The notes beneath the pieces are model-generated. The model saw only the letters and a list, made by a program, of their open reading frames with translations. It had not been told where the DNA came from and searched no databases. Below are positions 50,172 to 57,612 of a DNA stretch of 64,000 bases, piece by piece. Position 1 is the stretch's first letter; every line of letters begins with the position of its first letter. Made by a program: the position numbers and the translations under genes. This DNA comes from Mesorhizobium sp. ZC-5 (GTDB lineage: Bacteria > Pseudomonadota > Alphaproteobacteria > Rhizobiales > Rhizobiaceae): contig NZ_JAOWPT010000004.1 in the NCBI RefSeq assembly GCF_025753855.1, positions 355,871-419,870 on the forward strand, in the 5' to 3' direction.

Positions 50172-50250
50172 GGGGACAGTTTACTTTCTTTCCGCGGAAA
50201 GGCATCGACAGTTGAGGTTTCGAGCAAGCGGAAAAAAGTAAACTGTCCCC
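50172..50250. repeat. MITE/REP-like inverted repeat after uvrD
   Basis: GGGGACAGTTTACTTT and AAAGTAAACTGTCCCC are terminal inverted repeats. With the neighbouring bases CTTTCCGC and GCGGAAAA the arms reach 23-24 nt with one indel. The 79-bp element has no coding capacity. Similar GGGGACAGTTTACTTT ends occur in REP elements associated with IS200-like (RAYT) transposases, but no transposase is present here. Confidence 0.8.
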
Positions 50251-50346
50251 TGCGTGTCTCTTTGACATCCCTCAAAAAACAGCCACAGTATCCCAAGCAA
50301 CGGGGCACGGCGGTTGATCTCGTCTCCTCGCCAACACCGCACCCCC

Positions 50347-50997
50347 TCACTCCACCACCAGCATCCCCCGCTTCTTCTCCCCGTCCAGCGTGTTCATGGC
50401 GTCATAGAGCCGCTTGCGCTCGACCAGCCAGGGTTTGAACGCCTCGTTGACGTCAAGCACCAGCACCAGGTCTTCCTTTTCGAGATAGCCGCCGATGGGC
50501 GAATGATGCCCGGCGCCGGCCCCAAAAATTTCCTTGCGCCTGAAATTGATGATGTAGCGGCGCGACGGGTCGTTTGCGCGCCGCAGATGGTCGAGAAACG
50601 CGTCCTCGGTGAGGTCCCGCAGCACCGTCACTTTCCGCTCGGTGTGCGCCTGCGCCACGCCGGCCAGTTCGTCCAGCGTCAGGCCGATGATGCACCAGCC
50701 CGTCCAGCAGAGCCCGGTGCCGTCGAGCACAGCGGCCTCGGTCGTCTCCTCCTCGCCCATCGAGCGGTAGACATTGGCCACACTTGCCGGACCGCAGCGC
50801 GACGCGTTCGATTGCCACGTCAGGTCTCGGCCGAAGGATGCGGCGACGGGCAGCGCGAAGGCCTGCTCCATCAGCGCCGGCGTCCGCGTGACGGCGGTGC
50901 GGATCGCCTCCTCGGGCACCGAGGGCGGACGTGCAAACAACGCCCCGCCCGCCAGCAGGCCCAGGACGGCGACAAGACCGACAAGCAGGCGCCGCAT
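50347..50997 (-). CDS. Phytochelatin synthase family protein, exported
   Basis: This 216-residue protein is a bacterial phytochelatin-synthase-like cysteine peptidase. A signal-like or anchor helix (MRRLLVGLVAVLGLLAGGALF) precedes the papain-like core with the triad Cys68 in SNASRCGPASVANVYRS, His in GAGHHSPIGGY and Asp in LVLVLDVNEAFKPW. Bacterial homologues, which lack the plant C-terminal domain, mainly cleave glutathione and related gamma-Glu-Cys peptides, and may also respond to metals. This one is probably periplasmic. It is flanked by repeats and faces uvrD. Confidence 0.87.
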   Translation of the reverse strand: MRRLLVGLVAVLGLLAGGALFARPPSVPEEAIRTAVTRTPALMEQAFALPVAASFGRDLTWQSNASRCGPASVANVYRSMGEEETTEAAVLDGTGLCWTGWCIIGLTLDELAGVAQAHTERKVTVLRDLTEDAFLDHLRRANDPSRRYIINFRRKEIFGAGAGHHSPIGGYLEKEDLVLVLDVNEAFKPWLVERKRLYDAMNTLDGEKKRGMLVVE

Positions 50998-51078
50998 CGC
51001 ACACCTCTCACGCGATCAGCATCGGACGATGCCGGTACGGATGCAAGCGCTGGAGCGCGTCCTGCCGCTCCTGTACTC

Positions 51079-51115
51079 GGCGGTAAACTGGTGGCCAAAC
51101 CCGTCTCCGCCGAGC
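51079..51115 (+). other. Short uvrD-like sequence fragment
   Basis: This stretch matches the 3' part of uvrD at about 49978-50014 with about five mismatches over 34 bases: the core AACTGGTGGCCAAACCCGTC aligns with AACTGGTCGCCAAATCCGTC. In uvrD the segment encodes GELVAKSVSTE, here GKLVAKPVSAE. It lies in non-coding sequence just before the low-GC orphan gene and could be a relic of a duplication or rearrangement. Confidence 0.5.
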
Positions 51116-51212
51116 GATGGATTAATGGGAGGGGTATGAGCCTTTCTTAAGCCCCCTCTTGCTTTTGTAACTAAGCATGACAATCCTGTGTAAAGGATTT
51201 CTGGGGGCGACT

Positions 51213-51707
51213 ATGAACTTGGCAAAAGCACATCCTGTCGAGAACGAGTTCGGTGAAATTGAGACTAACGACGTTGTGATTAGAAGTTACACTTCGATCG
51301 GAACTGTCCAAGGCTATGGAAAAGTGGAGATTGAAGCCAGAGAAGCTGTTATTCCAGACCGAAGGCACGCGGCTTATTTTGTAAAAATTGGACTCCAAAC
51401 CGCTGACGAGTTCCCTCAAACAGCAGCAGCGCTAATTCAATATGACAATGTTCCTAAACTTTTGACATCTCTTGAAAGGCTCGAAAAGGCTGTAATCAAG
51501 ACTGACCGCTTCGCCTACTCAGAAATCGAATACGACGTCGATGGTTTGAGAATAATTGTCTTCAATGACGCACGCGGAAAAATCATGTTTGTGATTAGCG
51601 CTATGAATGTTTCAATCCATTTCAGTACAATTGCAAGCCTCACGACGCTTCGCGGTCTTATTGAGCGAGCTTATAAACACCTCGACTGCTTCAAATTGGA
51701 TTTTTGA
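51213..51707 (+). CDS. Low-GC orphan protein
   Basis: I do not recognise this 164-residue protein. It reads MNLAKAHPVENEFGEIETNDVVIRS, then GYGKVEIEAREAVIPDRRH and a C-terminal half with DVDGLRIIVFNDARGKIMFVISAMN. It seems an alpha/beta cytoplasmic protein with no signal or membrane segment. Base composition (about 43% GC by eye) is far from the neighbours, and codon use is A/T-ending, so recent transfer is likely. ATG 51213 follows a purine-rich GGGGGCGACT; ATG 51177 has no ribosome site. Confidence 0.65.
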   Translation: MNLAKAHPVENEFGEIETNDVVIRSYTSIGTVQGYGKVEIEAREAVIPDRRHAAYFVKIGLQTADEFPQTAAALIQYDNVPKLLTSLERLEKAVIKTDRFAYSEIEYDVDGLRIIVFNDARGKIMFVISAMNVSIHFSTIASLTTLRGLIERAYKHLDCFKLDF

Positions 51708-51801
51708 TTATACTATTATATTCCGATAATTCATGTTTAAGGAAACGTGACGACTTATTATTTTCCTGCTATAATCTTGAAAAGAACTAGAGAATTCTAC
51801 C

Positions 51802-52149
51802 GTGTCCAACGCACCTCAGGCAACCCAGCAACCCGGCAGCATCTGGTATTTCTTCCTCTTCTTTTGCGCCTATCTGATCCTGCGTTTTCTCTCGGGCCTG
51901 TTCATTCCGGGCGGCGAGTGGCCGCTGTCGCCGGCGCATTATCTGTCGATGGCCGTCGACCTCGGGCTGCTCCTCGGCGTCTTCGGCGCGCGCTCGCAAC
52001 TGTTCGCGAAACTGCCGGAGATGGATACGCGACGCCCCATCGCTGGCATCCTGTTCGTCGCGGCGGTGATTTCCGGCGTCGGCCTGCTCCTGATCCGCTT
52101 CACCAGCGACCAGGCTTGGTGGACCGGCCACCTGCGCGACGGGCTGTAG
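51802..52149 (+). CDS. Small membrane protein of unknown function
   Basis: This 115-residue protein begins at GTG and has three hydrophobic helices: SIWYFFLFFCAYLILRFLSGLF, the segment YLSMAVDLGLLLGVFG and AGILFVAAVISGVGLLLI, with a polar C-terminal tail. It has no family I can name. GC content returns to the genomic norm, so it marks the right boundary of the low-GC patch. Palindromic repeats begin just after its stop. Confidence 0.65.
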   Translation: MSNAPQATQQPGSIWYFFLFFCAYLILRFLSGLFIPGGEWPLSPAHYLSMAVDLGLLLGVFGARSQLFAKLPEMDTRRPIAGILFVAAVISGVGLLLIRFTSDQAWWTGHLRDGL

Positions 52150-52160
52150 CCTCTATCTCC

Positions 52161-52226
52161 CCTCATCCTGAGCTTGTCGAAGGGCTGAGTTTGTCAAAGG
52201 GCGGGCTTGTCGAGGGACGAAGGACG
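52161..52226. repeat. GAGCTTGTCGAAGG-type repeat cluster
   Basis: CCTCATCCTGAGCTTGTCGA and AGGGCTGAGTTTGTCAAAGG and GCGGGCTTGTCGAGGGACGA are three degenerate copies in tandem of a unit (GAGCTTGTCGAAGG) that is very common in intergenic DNA of alphaproteobacteria. No gene fits here. Confidence 0.75.
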
Positions 52227-52398
52227 CCCCTCTCCGTCTCGGCTTCGCCTCGCCACCTCTTCCCGCAAGCCGGGGCGAGGAACTGCTGCCGCGATGTCGG
52301 CGCTTCTCCAGCCTGGGTACAGCGCCTCTCCAGCCTGGGTTCCTCGCCCCCACGAATGTGGGGGAGAGGTGTCGAGCGTAGCGAGACGGAGAGGGGGC
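52226..52398. repeat. Inverted pair of 57-59 bp repeats
   Basis: The left unit (52226-52281) starts GCCCCTCTCCGTCTCGGCTT and ends GGGGCGAGGAA. The right unit (52340-52398) is its reverse complement with scattered changes. Between them are two copies of TCTCCAGCCTGGGT (52305-52318 and 52327-52340). The stretch 52150-52522 holds only these repeats and no supportable gene, apart from the leader before the gene at 52523. Confidence 0.8.
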
Positions 52399-52522
52399 GT
52401 ATGCTCTCAACCTGCGCGCTGCTGCGCCCTTGTCAGCATCTGTCAGGAATGTTTTCCCAAGATTTATCCACCGCCTTCCAGCCCCCCCGCATAATCCTTC
52501 TCGCAATCTGGAAGGAACGGCA

Positions 52523-53482
52523 ATGGACTGGACCCTGGCAATCGAGCGGAACACGGAGGCGCTGAAGCGCATCCTGGCGGTGCTCGTCGCCATGGCCGGG
52601 CTGGCCGCCGCTCATCCCGGATTCCCCTCCCCCTTGAGGGGAGGGGTTAGGGGTGGGGGTACCCTGCCGCGCCATCTCCACACCACCGTGCTCCGCCTGC
52701 TCCGCCCTGCCGAGTCCGCCGTACGGCGGCTCATCATCGTGGCGGCCCGTGGGATCGTGGTGGCGCCGCCATCGCCGTCGCGCCGGCGCAAGGCGAAGTC
52801 TGCGCCGACGATCCTGCGCAACGGCATCGGAACCGGCATCCTGATGCCGCCCGCACCCCCACCCCTTACCCCTCCCCTCAAGGGGGAGGGAGGCGTCCTC
52901 GCCGCACAAGGTCCAGCAGCGAACGCGTCAAGCGCAAACGCGCCAAAATCCCCCTCCCCCCTGAGGGGAGGGGTAAGGGGTGGGGGTAAGAGCGCATCTA
53001 CCCCCACGCTCACGCTGCCGCTTTTCGACAGACTTCCGCGCTGGAATACCCGTCCCCGGCGTCCCGTCCCCACCAGCGTGCCGCGCATCTCGGTGCCCGG
53101 CTACACCACGCCGTCTCCCATCGTGCCCCGCCGTCTGCCGTCGCCCGACGACCCGGTCGACGCCACCCGTCTCGGCCAGCGGTTCGCAGCCCTGGCCTCG
53201 GCCCTCGACGACCTGCCGCGCCAGGCAAACCGCTTCGCCCGCTGGCGCGCGCGTCGCGATGCGATCATCGCGCAGGAAAGAAACGGCGATGCCGCCGCGC
53301 AAACCGGAGAACCGCGCCGACGCAGTCGCCTGCACCGCATCTGGCCGCTGCGTCCCGGCCGCCCGCCCGGCCAGCATCCCAGGCGGGGCCGGAAAAAATC
53401 CGCGCACGAGATTCACGAAATCCTGAAAGACCTGCACGGCCTCGCCTTCGACGTCCTGGAGGAGCGCCGCGACACCTCCTGA
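52523..53482 (+). CDS. Unrecognised Arg/Pro-rich protein with three repeat insertions
   Basis: This 319-residue protein starts MDWTLAIERNTEALKRILAVLVAMAG behind GAAGGAACGGCA, a good ribosome site. Without the repeat inserts the remainder reads as a helical, Arg/Pro-rich protein with LPRHLHTTVLRLLRPAESAVRRLI, DDPVDATRLGQRFAALASALDDLPRQANRFARW and a tail HEIHEILKDLHGLAFDVLEE. I know no function. Three palindromic repeats interrupt it in frame, at about residues 34-47, 109-127 and 142-160, giving PSPLRGGVRGGG, PPLTPPLKGEGG and PSPLRGGVRGGG. There is no stop in any. Confidence 0.6.
   Translation: MDWTLAIERNTEALKRILAVLVAMAGLAAAHPGFPSPLRGGVRGGGTLPRHLHTTVLRLLRPAESAVRRLIIVAARGIVVAPPSPSRRRKAKSAPTILRNGIGTGILMPPAPPPLTPPLKGEGGVLAAQGPAANASSANAPKSPSPLRGGVRGGGKSASTPTLTLPLFDRLPRWNTRPRRPVPTSVPRISVPGYTTPSPIVPRRLPSPDDPVDATRLGQRFAALASALDDLPRQANRFARWRARRDAIIAQERNGDAAAQTGEPRRRSRLHRIWPLRPGRPPGQHPRRGRKKSAHEIHEILKDLHGLAFDVLEERRDTS
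52624..52661 (+). repeat. Palindromic repeat, forward copy 1
   Basis: CCCCTCCCCCTTGAGGGGAG is followed by GGGTTAGGGGTGGGGGT. It has the same core as the left unit inside uvrD but a shorter middle. It is read as PSPLRGGVRGGG. Confidence 0.85.
52853..52892 (-). repeat. Palindromic repeat, inverted copy
   Basis: CACCCCCACCCCTTACCCCT followed by CCCCTCAAGGGGGAGGGAGG is the reverse complement of the forward copies. It is read as PPLTPPLKGEGG. Confidence 0.85.
52949..52991 (+). repeat. Palindromic repeat, forward copy 2
   Basis: CCCCCTCCCCCCTGAGGGGA is followed by GGGGTAAGGGGTGGGGGTAA. It is read as PSPLRGGVRGGGK and forms an inverted pair with the preceding copy. Confidence 0.85.
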
Positions 53483-53513
53483 CGGGCACGCGCGGCGAAC
53501 AAGGCGCTCCTGA

Positions 53514-53600
53514 TCTCCCCCCTTGTGGGGGAGAAAGCGTTTTCCTGTGCTTGCGAGCGGGCTTGTCCCCGAGCAAGTGCTTGGAAAACGCAAGAGAGGG
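53514..53600. repeat. Composite palindromes after the Arg/Pro-rich gene
   Basis: CTCCCCCCTTGTGGGGGAG (53515-53533) is followed by an inverted repeat GCGTTTTCC (53537-53545)/GGAAAACGC (53583-53591). From here to 53765 I see no gene in either strand; sequence is repetitive and purine-rich. Confidence 0.7.
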
Positions 53601-53765
53601 GATTTGAAGCGCCGTGGCAGAACCGCGAACGACGAAAGGCCAGCGAAGAGAGCGAAAAAAGCGATTTCAACACCTTGGTAGGACCGCGTCCCAGGGCCTG
53701 TTAAGGGCGCGGGAAGTGTCGAAATCGCTAGGGAGGACTTTGAAACGCGGCCCCAGTGGGTGCCT

Positions 53766-53948
53766 TCAGCCGGCGAGCGTTACGTCGCCGCCGAAGCGCG
53801 GTGCCTGGCGCCGGCCTTCGAGCATCGCCACGCGGCGCCGGTAGGCAGGGCCGGGCCCGCGCATGTAATGAAGCTCGGGCCGATAGCGCGGCGCGACGAA
53901 CTCACGGACCGCCGACGAGAGCTGCGCGAAATGAGACCAGAATTCCAT
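53766..53948 (-). CDS. Small basic hypothetical protein
   Basis: This 60-residue protein reads MEFWSHFAQLSSAVREFVAPRY, then RPELHYMRGPGPAYRRRV and ends FGGDVTLAG. It has no family that I know. A strong site (GGAGGATGGTGTG) precedes the ATG, which is the main support. It is Arg-rich and lacks a membrane segment. It is divergent from the Crp/Fnr gene 238 bp away. Confidence 0.5.
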   Translation of the reverse strand: MEFWSHFAQLSSAVREFVAPRYRPELHYMRGPGPAYRRRVAMLEGRRQAPRFGGDVTLAG

Positions 53949-54186
53949 CACACCATCCTCCGTTGCCCGCCGCCGGCACGCCTCACTTGGCCGGCGGGAT
54001 CGAATTTCATGGCGCCAGAATAGGAGAGCCCGGCCAAGCCCGATGTGGGGTTTCGCACATCACGCGAAAAATCTTGCGGCAACCGGTCCGGTTGTGTCTG
54101 TTTGCCCCGTTCCCGCCATACGCGCCCGCCAACGTTTGACCGCGAGGCCAGCCGGGATAGATTGGGCGAGAAGGAGAAAACCCGCA

Positions 54187-54858
54187 GTGACAGCTCCCCC
54201 GGCCTTTCTGTCGAGACTGTGCGACGCCGATCGCGACGCTTTGGCCAGGCACTGGATCGCGCACAGCTATCGCCACAGCGAACTGATCATCGCGCATGGC
54301 GACACCGGGCGCGACGTGTTCTTCCTGCTGGAAGGGCGCGCCCGCGTCACCCTGTTTTCGGAAGACGGCAAGGAGATCGCCTATCGCGATCTCGTGGCCG
54401 GCGACATTTTCGGCGAGCTCGCCTGCATCGACGGCGGGGAACGGTCGGCCTCGATCCTGGCGCTGGAGACGACGCGCGCGGCGCGGCTGCCGGCTGCCGC
54501 CTTCCGCGAGGTGGTGGAAAGCCATCCGAGGCTCGCCTGGACGCTGCTTGAGCACCTGTCGGGACTGCTGAGACGCATGACCGACAGGGTCTTCGAGTTC
54601 AGCACGCTCGTCGTGCGCAAGCGCCTGATCCTCGAGCTGATCCGCCGGGCGGAGGAAGTCGGGCCGGTCGAGGGCAAATTTTCCATAGACCCAGCGCCGA
54701 CGCATTTCGAGCTGGCGGCCGGCATCAGTACGCACCGGGAGGCGGTGTCGCGCGAGATGAGTGATCTGGCCAAGCGGGGATTGATCGAGAAGCGCGGCAA
54801 CAAGCTCCTGCTCAACGATCTCGTCGCCCTCGAATCGCTGACCGGGAGGGAGCATTAG
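54187..54858 (+). CDS. Crp/Fnr family transcriptional regulator
   Basis: This 223-residue regulator begins at GTG behind GAGAAGGAGAAAACC. A cyclic-nucleotide-binding fold is seen at 20-120 (HSELIIAHGDTGRDVFFLLEGRARVTLF, GDIFGELACIDGGERSASILALETTRAARL). The phosphate-binding cassette GELACIDGGERSAS resembles that of true CAP proteins (GEL..RSA), so a cyclic nucleotide ligand is possible. No N-terminal cysteines occur, so it is not an oxygen-sensing FNR. The HTH, FELAAGISTHREAVSREMSDLAKRGLIEKRG, is at 170-205. The window also encodes a nucleotidyl cyclase at 6169. Confidence 0.92.
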   Translation: MTAPPAFLSRLCDADRDALARHWIAHSYRHSELIIAHGDTGRDVFFLLEGRARVTLFSEDGKEIAYRDLVAGDIFGELACIDGGERSASILALETTRAARLPAAAFREVVESHPRLAWTLLEHLSGLLRRMTDRVFEFSTLVVRKRLILELIRRAEEVGPVEGKFSIDPAPTHFELAAGISTHREAVSREMSDLAKRGLIEKRGNKLLLNDLVALESLTGREH

Positions 54859-54888
54859 GTCGCAACCCGCCGGCAAGCGCCTCCCTCA

Positions 54889-54933
54889 CCCCTGCACCCT
54901 CACCCTGAGCCGTGAGCTTGTCGAACGGTCAGA
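54889..54933. repeat. GTGAGCTTGTCGAA-type repeat
   Basis: CCTGCACCCTCACCCTGAGC then CGTGAGCTTGTCGAACGGTC is another degenerate copy of the common alphaproteobacterial unit seen at 52161. It overlaps the 3' end of the hydrolase gene by a few bases. Confidence 0.65.
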
Positions 54934-55606
54934 GCCCGTCGTAGATCGCCGCGGCGTCCTCCCAGCGATAGCGGATCGGCACCGCGCCCGGCGTCACCCA
55001 CGCCTCGCCGAGCGAACCCGCGATCAGCCGGCAGGCGTTGTCGGTGTCGGCCACCGCGCCGCCGTAAAGCCGGTTGGCGAGATTGAGGATACCGATGCGG
55101 TGCATCGCCGGCGTGCCGCTGCCGCAGGCGTCCTTCACCACCACGACGCGGAAGCCGGCCTTCAGCGCGTCCTTGACGCTGGCGTCGACGCAGGCCTCCG
55201 TCCACACCCCGGCGACGATCAGCCATTCGATGCCGCGCGCCGTGAGTTGCGGCGCCAGCCTGCCGTCGCCGAAGGCGCTGGCCTCCGTCTTGACCAGCAG
55301 CGTTTCCCCGTCCGCCGGCGCCACCTCGGCACAGATCGCCGTCAGCGGGTCGCTGGCATCGGAAAACATCGAGCGCCCCTCCGGCGTGACGGGATGGAAC
55401 GGCCGCGCCGCTGCCGGGTCGACGATATAGGCGCAATGATAGACCGGCATCATGGCAGTACGCGCCGCCTCGAGCAGCCGCCCCGCGTTGGCGATCACCC
55501 CGTCGAAGGCATCCGCGAGGAACCGCTGGTCCTGCCGGTGTTCTTCCTGCAGGTCGATCAGCAGCAGGGCCACCTTGCCGGGTGGAATGGTCAGGGGCGT
55601 GCGCAT
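54929..55606 (-). CDS. Isochorismatase-family cysteine hydrolase
   Basis: This 225-residue enzyme has the family triad Asp18 (VALLLIDLQEEHR), Lys106 (LLVKTEASAF) and Cys139 (VAGVWTEACVDASVKDAL). It therefore hydrolyses an amide or similar bond as nicotinamidases, N-carbamoylsarcosine amidohydrolases or biuret hydrolases do. The specific substrate is not evident. The C-terminal part has PGAVPIRYRWEDAAAIYDGL. It stands alone on the minus strand. Confidence 0.87.
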   Translation of the reverse strand: MRTPLTIPPGKVALLLIDLQEEHRQDQRFLADAFDGVIANAGRLLEAARTAMMPVYHCAYIVDPAAARPFHPVTPEGRSMFSDASDPLTAICAEVAPADGETLLVKTEASAFGDGRLAPQLTARGIEWLIVAGVWTEACVDASVKDALKAGFRVVVVKDACGSGTPAMHRIGILNLANRLYGGAVADTDNACRLIAGSLGEAWVTPGAVPIRYRWEDAAAIYDGL

Positions 55607-55752
55607 GCAGGCGAGTTCCGGAATGGTTGGACGGACGCCGCCGGAGGCTCGATCGAACCTCAGGCGATTTCCGCGATCCTAGGGCCGCGCCAACCGGCTT
55701 CCATAAAAGGACCGACCTGTGCTGTGACCCCGGCGACCAGCAGCCGGTCGCC

Positions 55753-56112
55753 TTACCCGTCCAGCACGGCCTTGATCACCACGGCCTGGTTGCGCTCCTC
55801 GTCCTTCGCCGAATAGACCAGCGTCAGCGCGCCTTTTTCTGCATGCAGGCGAAGCTCGTCGAGCAGCGCCTGTTTGTCGTCCAGCTCCTTTTCGTAGCGC
55901 TTCTGGAATTCCGTCCAGCGTTCCGGCTTGTGGCCGAACCATTTCCTGAGTTCGGTCGACGGCCCGATCTCCTTCATCCACAGGTCGACCGCCGCTCTGT
56001 CCTTGCTCACGCCACGCGGCCACACCCGGTCGATCAGCACGCGAAAACCGTCGGCGGCCTGCGGCGCCTCGTAGACGCGTTTGATCCTGATGGGGTGGTG
56101 CAGTGCATTCAT
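55753..56112 (-). CDS. DUF488 family protein
   Basis: This 119-residue protein fits DUF488: IRIKRVYEAPQAADGFRVLIDRVWPRGVSKDRA, then WMKEIGPSTELRKWFGHKPERWTEFQKRYEKEL and LTLVYSAKDEERNQAVVIKAVL. Many bacteria carry one such small cytoplasmic protein. Function unknown, though a nucleic acid or stress link is sometimes proposed. It is followed by no operon partner on this strand. Confidence 0.87.
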   Translation of the reverse strand: MNALHHPIRIKRVYEAPQAADGFRVLIDRVWPRGVSKDRAAVDLWMKEIGPSTELRKWFGHKPERWTEFQKRYEKELDDKQALLDELRLHAEKGALTLVYSAKDEERNQAVVIKAVLDG

Positions 56113-56163
56113 CGCGGGTTGCTCAGAGCTTCTGGCAGTCTATGGCAGGACAACCGTCATTCT

Positions 56164-56601
56164 CTACCCCGCCGCAGCATTTGCCCGCTGCTTTTTCTCT
56201 TTTTTCTTCTCCTGCTCGCGGCCGATCTTCTGCTCCTTGCGATCATGCGCTTTCGCCGCCCTCTCGCATTTGTCGCGGAATTCCTCGACCTCGGTCTCGG
56301 TCAGGTGTTCGATACCGATGAAATGATTGTGGCCCTTGCTCACCCGGATCAGTTCGTCGAGCTTCGCCTGGATCGCCGCGCCGTCGCGGTTCTGCGTGTT
56401 CTGGATCAGGAACACCATCAGGAAGGTGACGATCGTCGTGCCGGTGTTGATGATCAGCTGCCAAGTATCGGAAAAGCCGAACAGCGGCCCGGTCACCGCC
56501 CACACCACCACCACGGAGCAGCAGACCACGAAAGCCAGCGGCGTACCGGTTACGTAGGCGACCTTGTTGGCGGCTTTGGTGAACGGTTTTTCAAACAGCA
56601 T
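56164..56601 (-). CDS. Low-affinity iron permease family protein
   Basis: This 145-residue protein has two membrane helices (PLAFVVCCSVVVVWAVTGPLF and WQLIINTGTTIVTFLMVFLIQ), then NTQNRDGAAIQAKLDELIRVSKGHNHFIGIEHLTETEVEEF (read in part), the conserved motif of the Fet4-like low-affinity iron permease family in bacteria. A lysine-rich tail (KEQKIGREQEKKKEKKQR) follows. Whether the bacterial proteins transport iron is unproven. Confidence 0.85.
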   Translation of the reverse strand: MLFEKPFTKAANKVAYVTGTPLAFVVCCSVVVVWAVTGPLFGFSDTWQLIINTGTTIVTFLMVFLIQNTQNRDGAAIQAKLDELIRVSKGHNHFIGIEHLTETEVEEFRDKCERAAKAHDRKEQKIGREQEKKKEKKQRANAAAG

Positions 56602-56739
56602 GGCGCGGCAATGATCTTTCGAGCATCCCCGATAATCGCCGAGCGGTCGTTTGGGTTCCCGAACCGCCATCGCCGCGTGCCAAATCCCCATCATGCCGCT
56701 AGATTGTCCGGGAAATCTTCCAGACCCGGAGCCAGCCAG

Positions 56740-57612
56740 ATGACCGCCGACAACTCCACTCTGCCAGCACTTGCCCCCGGCCGCGTTGCCGTCATCACCG
56801 GTGCCGCCAGCGGCATCGGCCTGGCCGTAGCCAGACAACTCGCCGCCATGCACATGAAGGTGGTGCTGGCCGACCGCGACAAGGCCCAGCTCGACGAGGC
56901 GGCCGGCGAGGTCGCGGCGATTGCGCTCGGTGGCGCCGGCGAGGACGGCGACGCTCTTGCCGTGATCTGCGACGTGTCGAAGCCGGAGGATCTCGTCCGC
57001 CTCGCCGACACCGCCTTCGGGCGCTTCGGCGAGGTTTCCTTCCTGATGAACAACGCCGGCGTCGGCAACAATCCCGGCAAGCCATGGGAAGACCGCGAAG
57101 CCTGGCGCAAGCTGATCGACGTGAATTTCTGGGGCGCCGTCCACGGCGTCGAGGCCTTCGTGCCGCGCATGCTGGCGCAGGGCTCGGCCGGCATCGTCGT
57201 CAACACCGGCTCCAAGCAGGGCATCACCACGCCGCCCGGCAATCTCGCCTACAATGTCTCAAAGGCGGCGCTGAAGACCTACACCGAAGGCCTGGCGCAT
57301 GAACTGCGCAACGCGCCCGGCGCCAACATCAGTGCCCATCTGCTGATCCCCGGCTTCACCTTCACCGGGCTGACCACCGGCGCAACCGAAAAGCCGGCCG
57401 GCGCCTGGAGCGGCGACCAGGTCGCCGAATTCATGCTGGAAAGCCTCGCTCGCGGCGATTTCTACATCCTGTGCCCCGACAACGAGGCGACCCGCGAGAT
57501 GGACCAGCGCCGCATGGCCTGGGCGATCGGCGACATCATCGAGAACCGCCCTGCCCTGTCGCGCTGGCATCCCGACCACAAGGAGGCCTTCGACGCATTC
57601 CTCAAGCGCTAG
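56740..57612 (+). CDS. Short-chain dehydrogenase/reductase
   Basis: This 290-residue NAD(P)-dependent enzyme has TGAASGIG (20-27) at the nucleotide-binding turn, FLMNNAGVGNNPG, catalytic Ser in VNTGSKQGITTPPG and the YNVSK motif (Tyr, Lys). After the core, DNEATREMDQRRMAWAIGDIIENRPALSRWHPDHKE forms an extended C-terminal arm. The substrate is unknown. ATG 56740 has GGAG 9 nt upstream. Its 3' end overlaps the convergent acyltransferase gene by 11 bp. Confidence 0.9.
   Translation: MTADNSTLPALAPGRVAVITGAASGIGLAVARQLAAMHMKVVLADRDKAQLDEAAGEVAAIALGGAGEDGDALAVICDVSKPEDLVRLADTAFGRFGEVSFLMNNAGVGNNPGKPWEDREAWRKLIDVNFWGAVHGVEAFVPRMLAQGSAGIVVNTGSKQGITTPPGNLAYNVSKAALKTYTEGLAHELRNAPGANISAHLLIPGFTFTGLTTGATEKPAGAWSGDQVAEFMLESLARGDFYILCPDNEATREMDQRRMAWAIGDIIENRPALSRWHPDHKEAFDAFLKR

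Noticed and set aside
51130..51790. Genomic island or prophage
   Set aside because: Only a single low-GC gene is present; there is no integrase, no tRNA attachment site and no phage gene.
52150..53600. CRISPR-like array
   Set aside because: The repeats are palindromic, of several classes and in both orientations, with irregular spacing; no cas genes are present.
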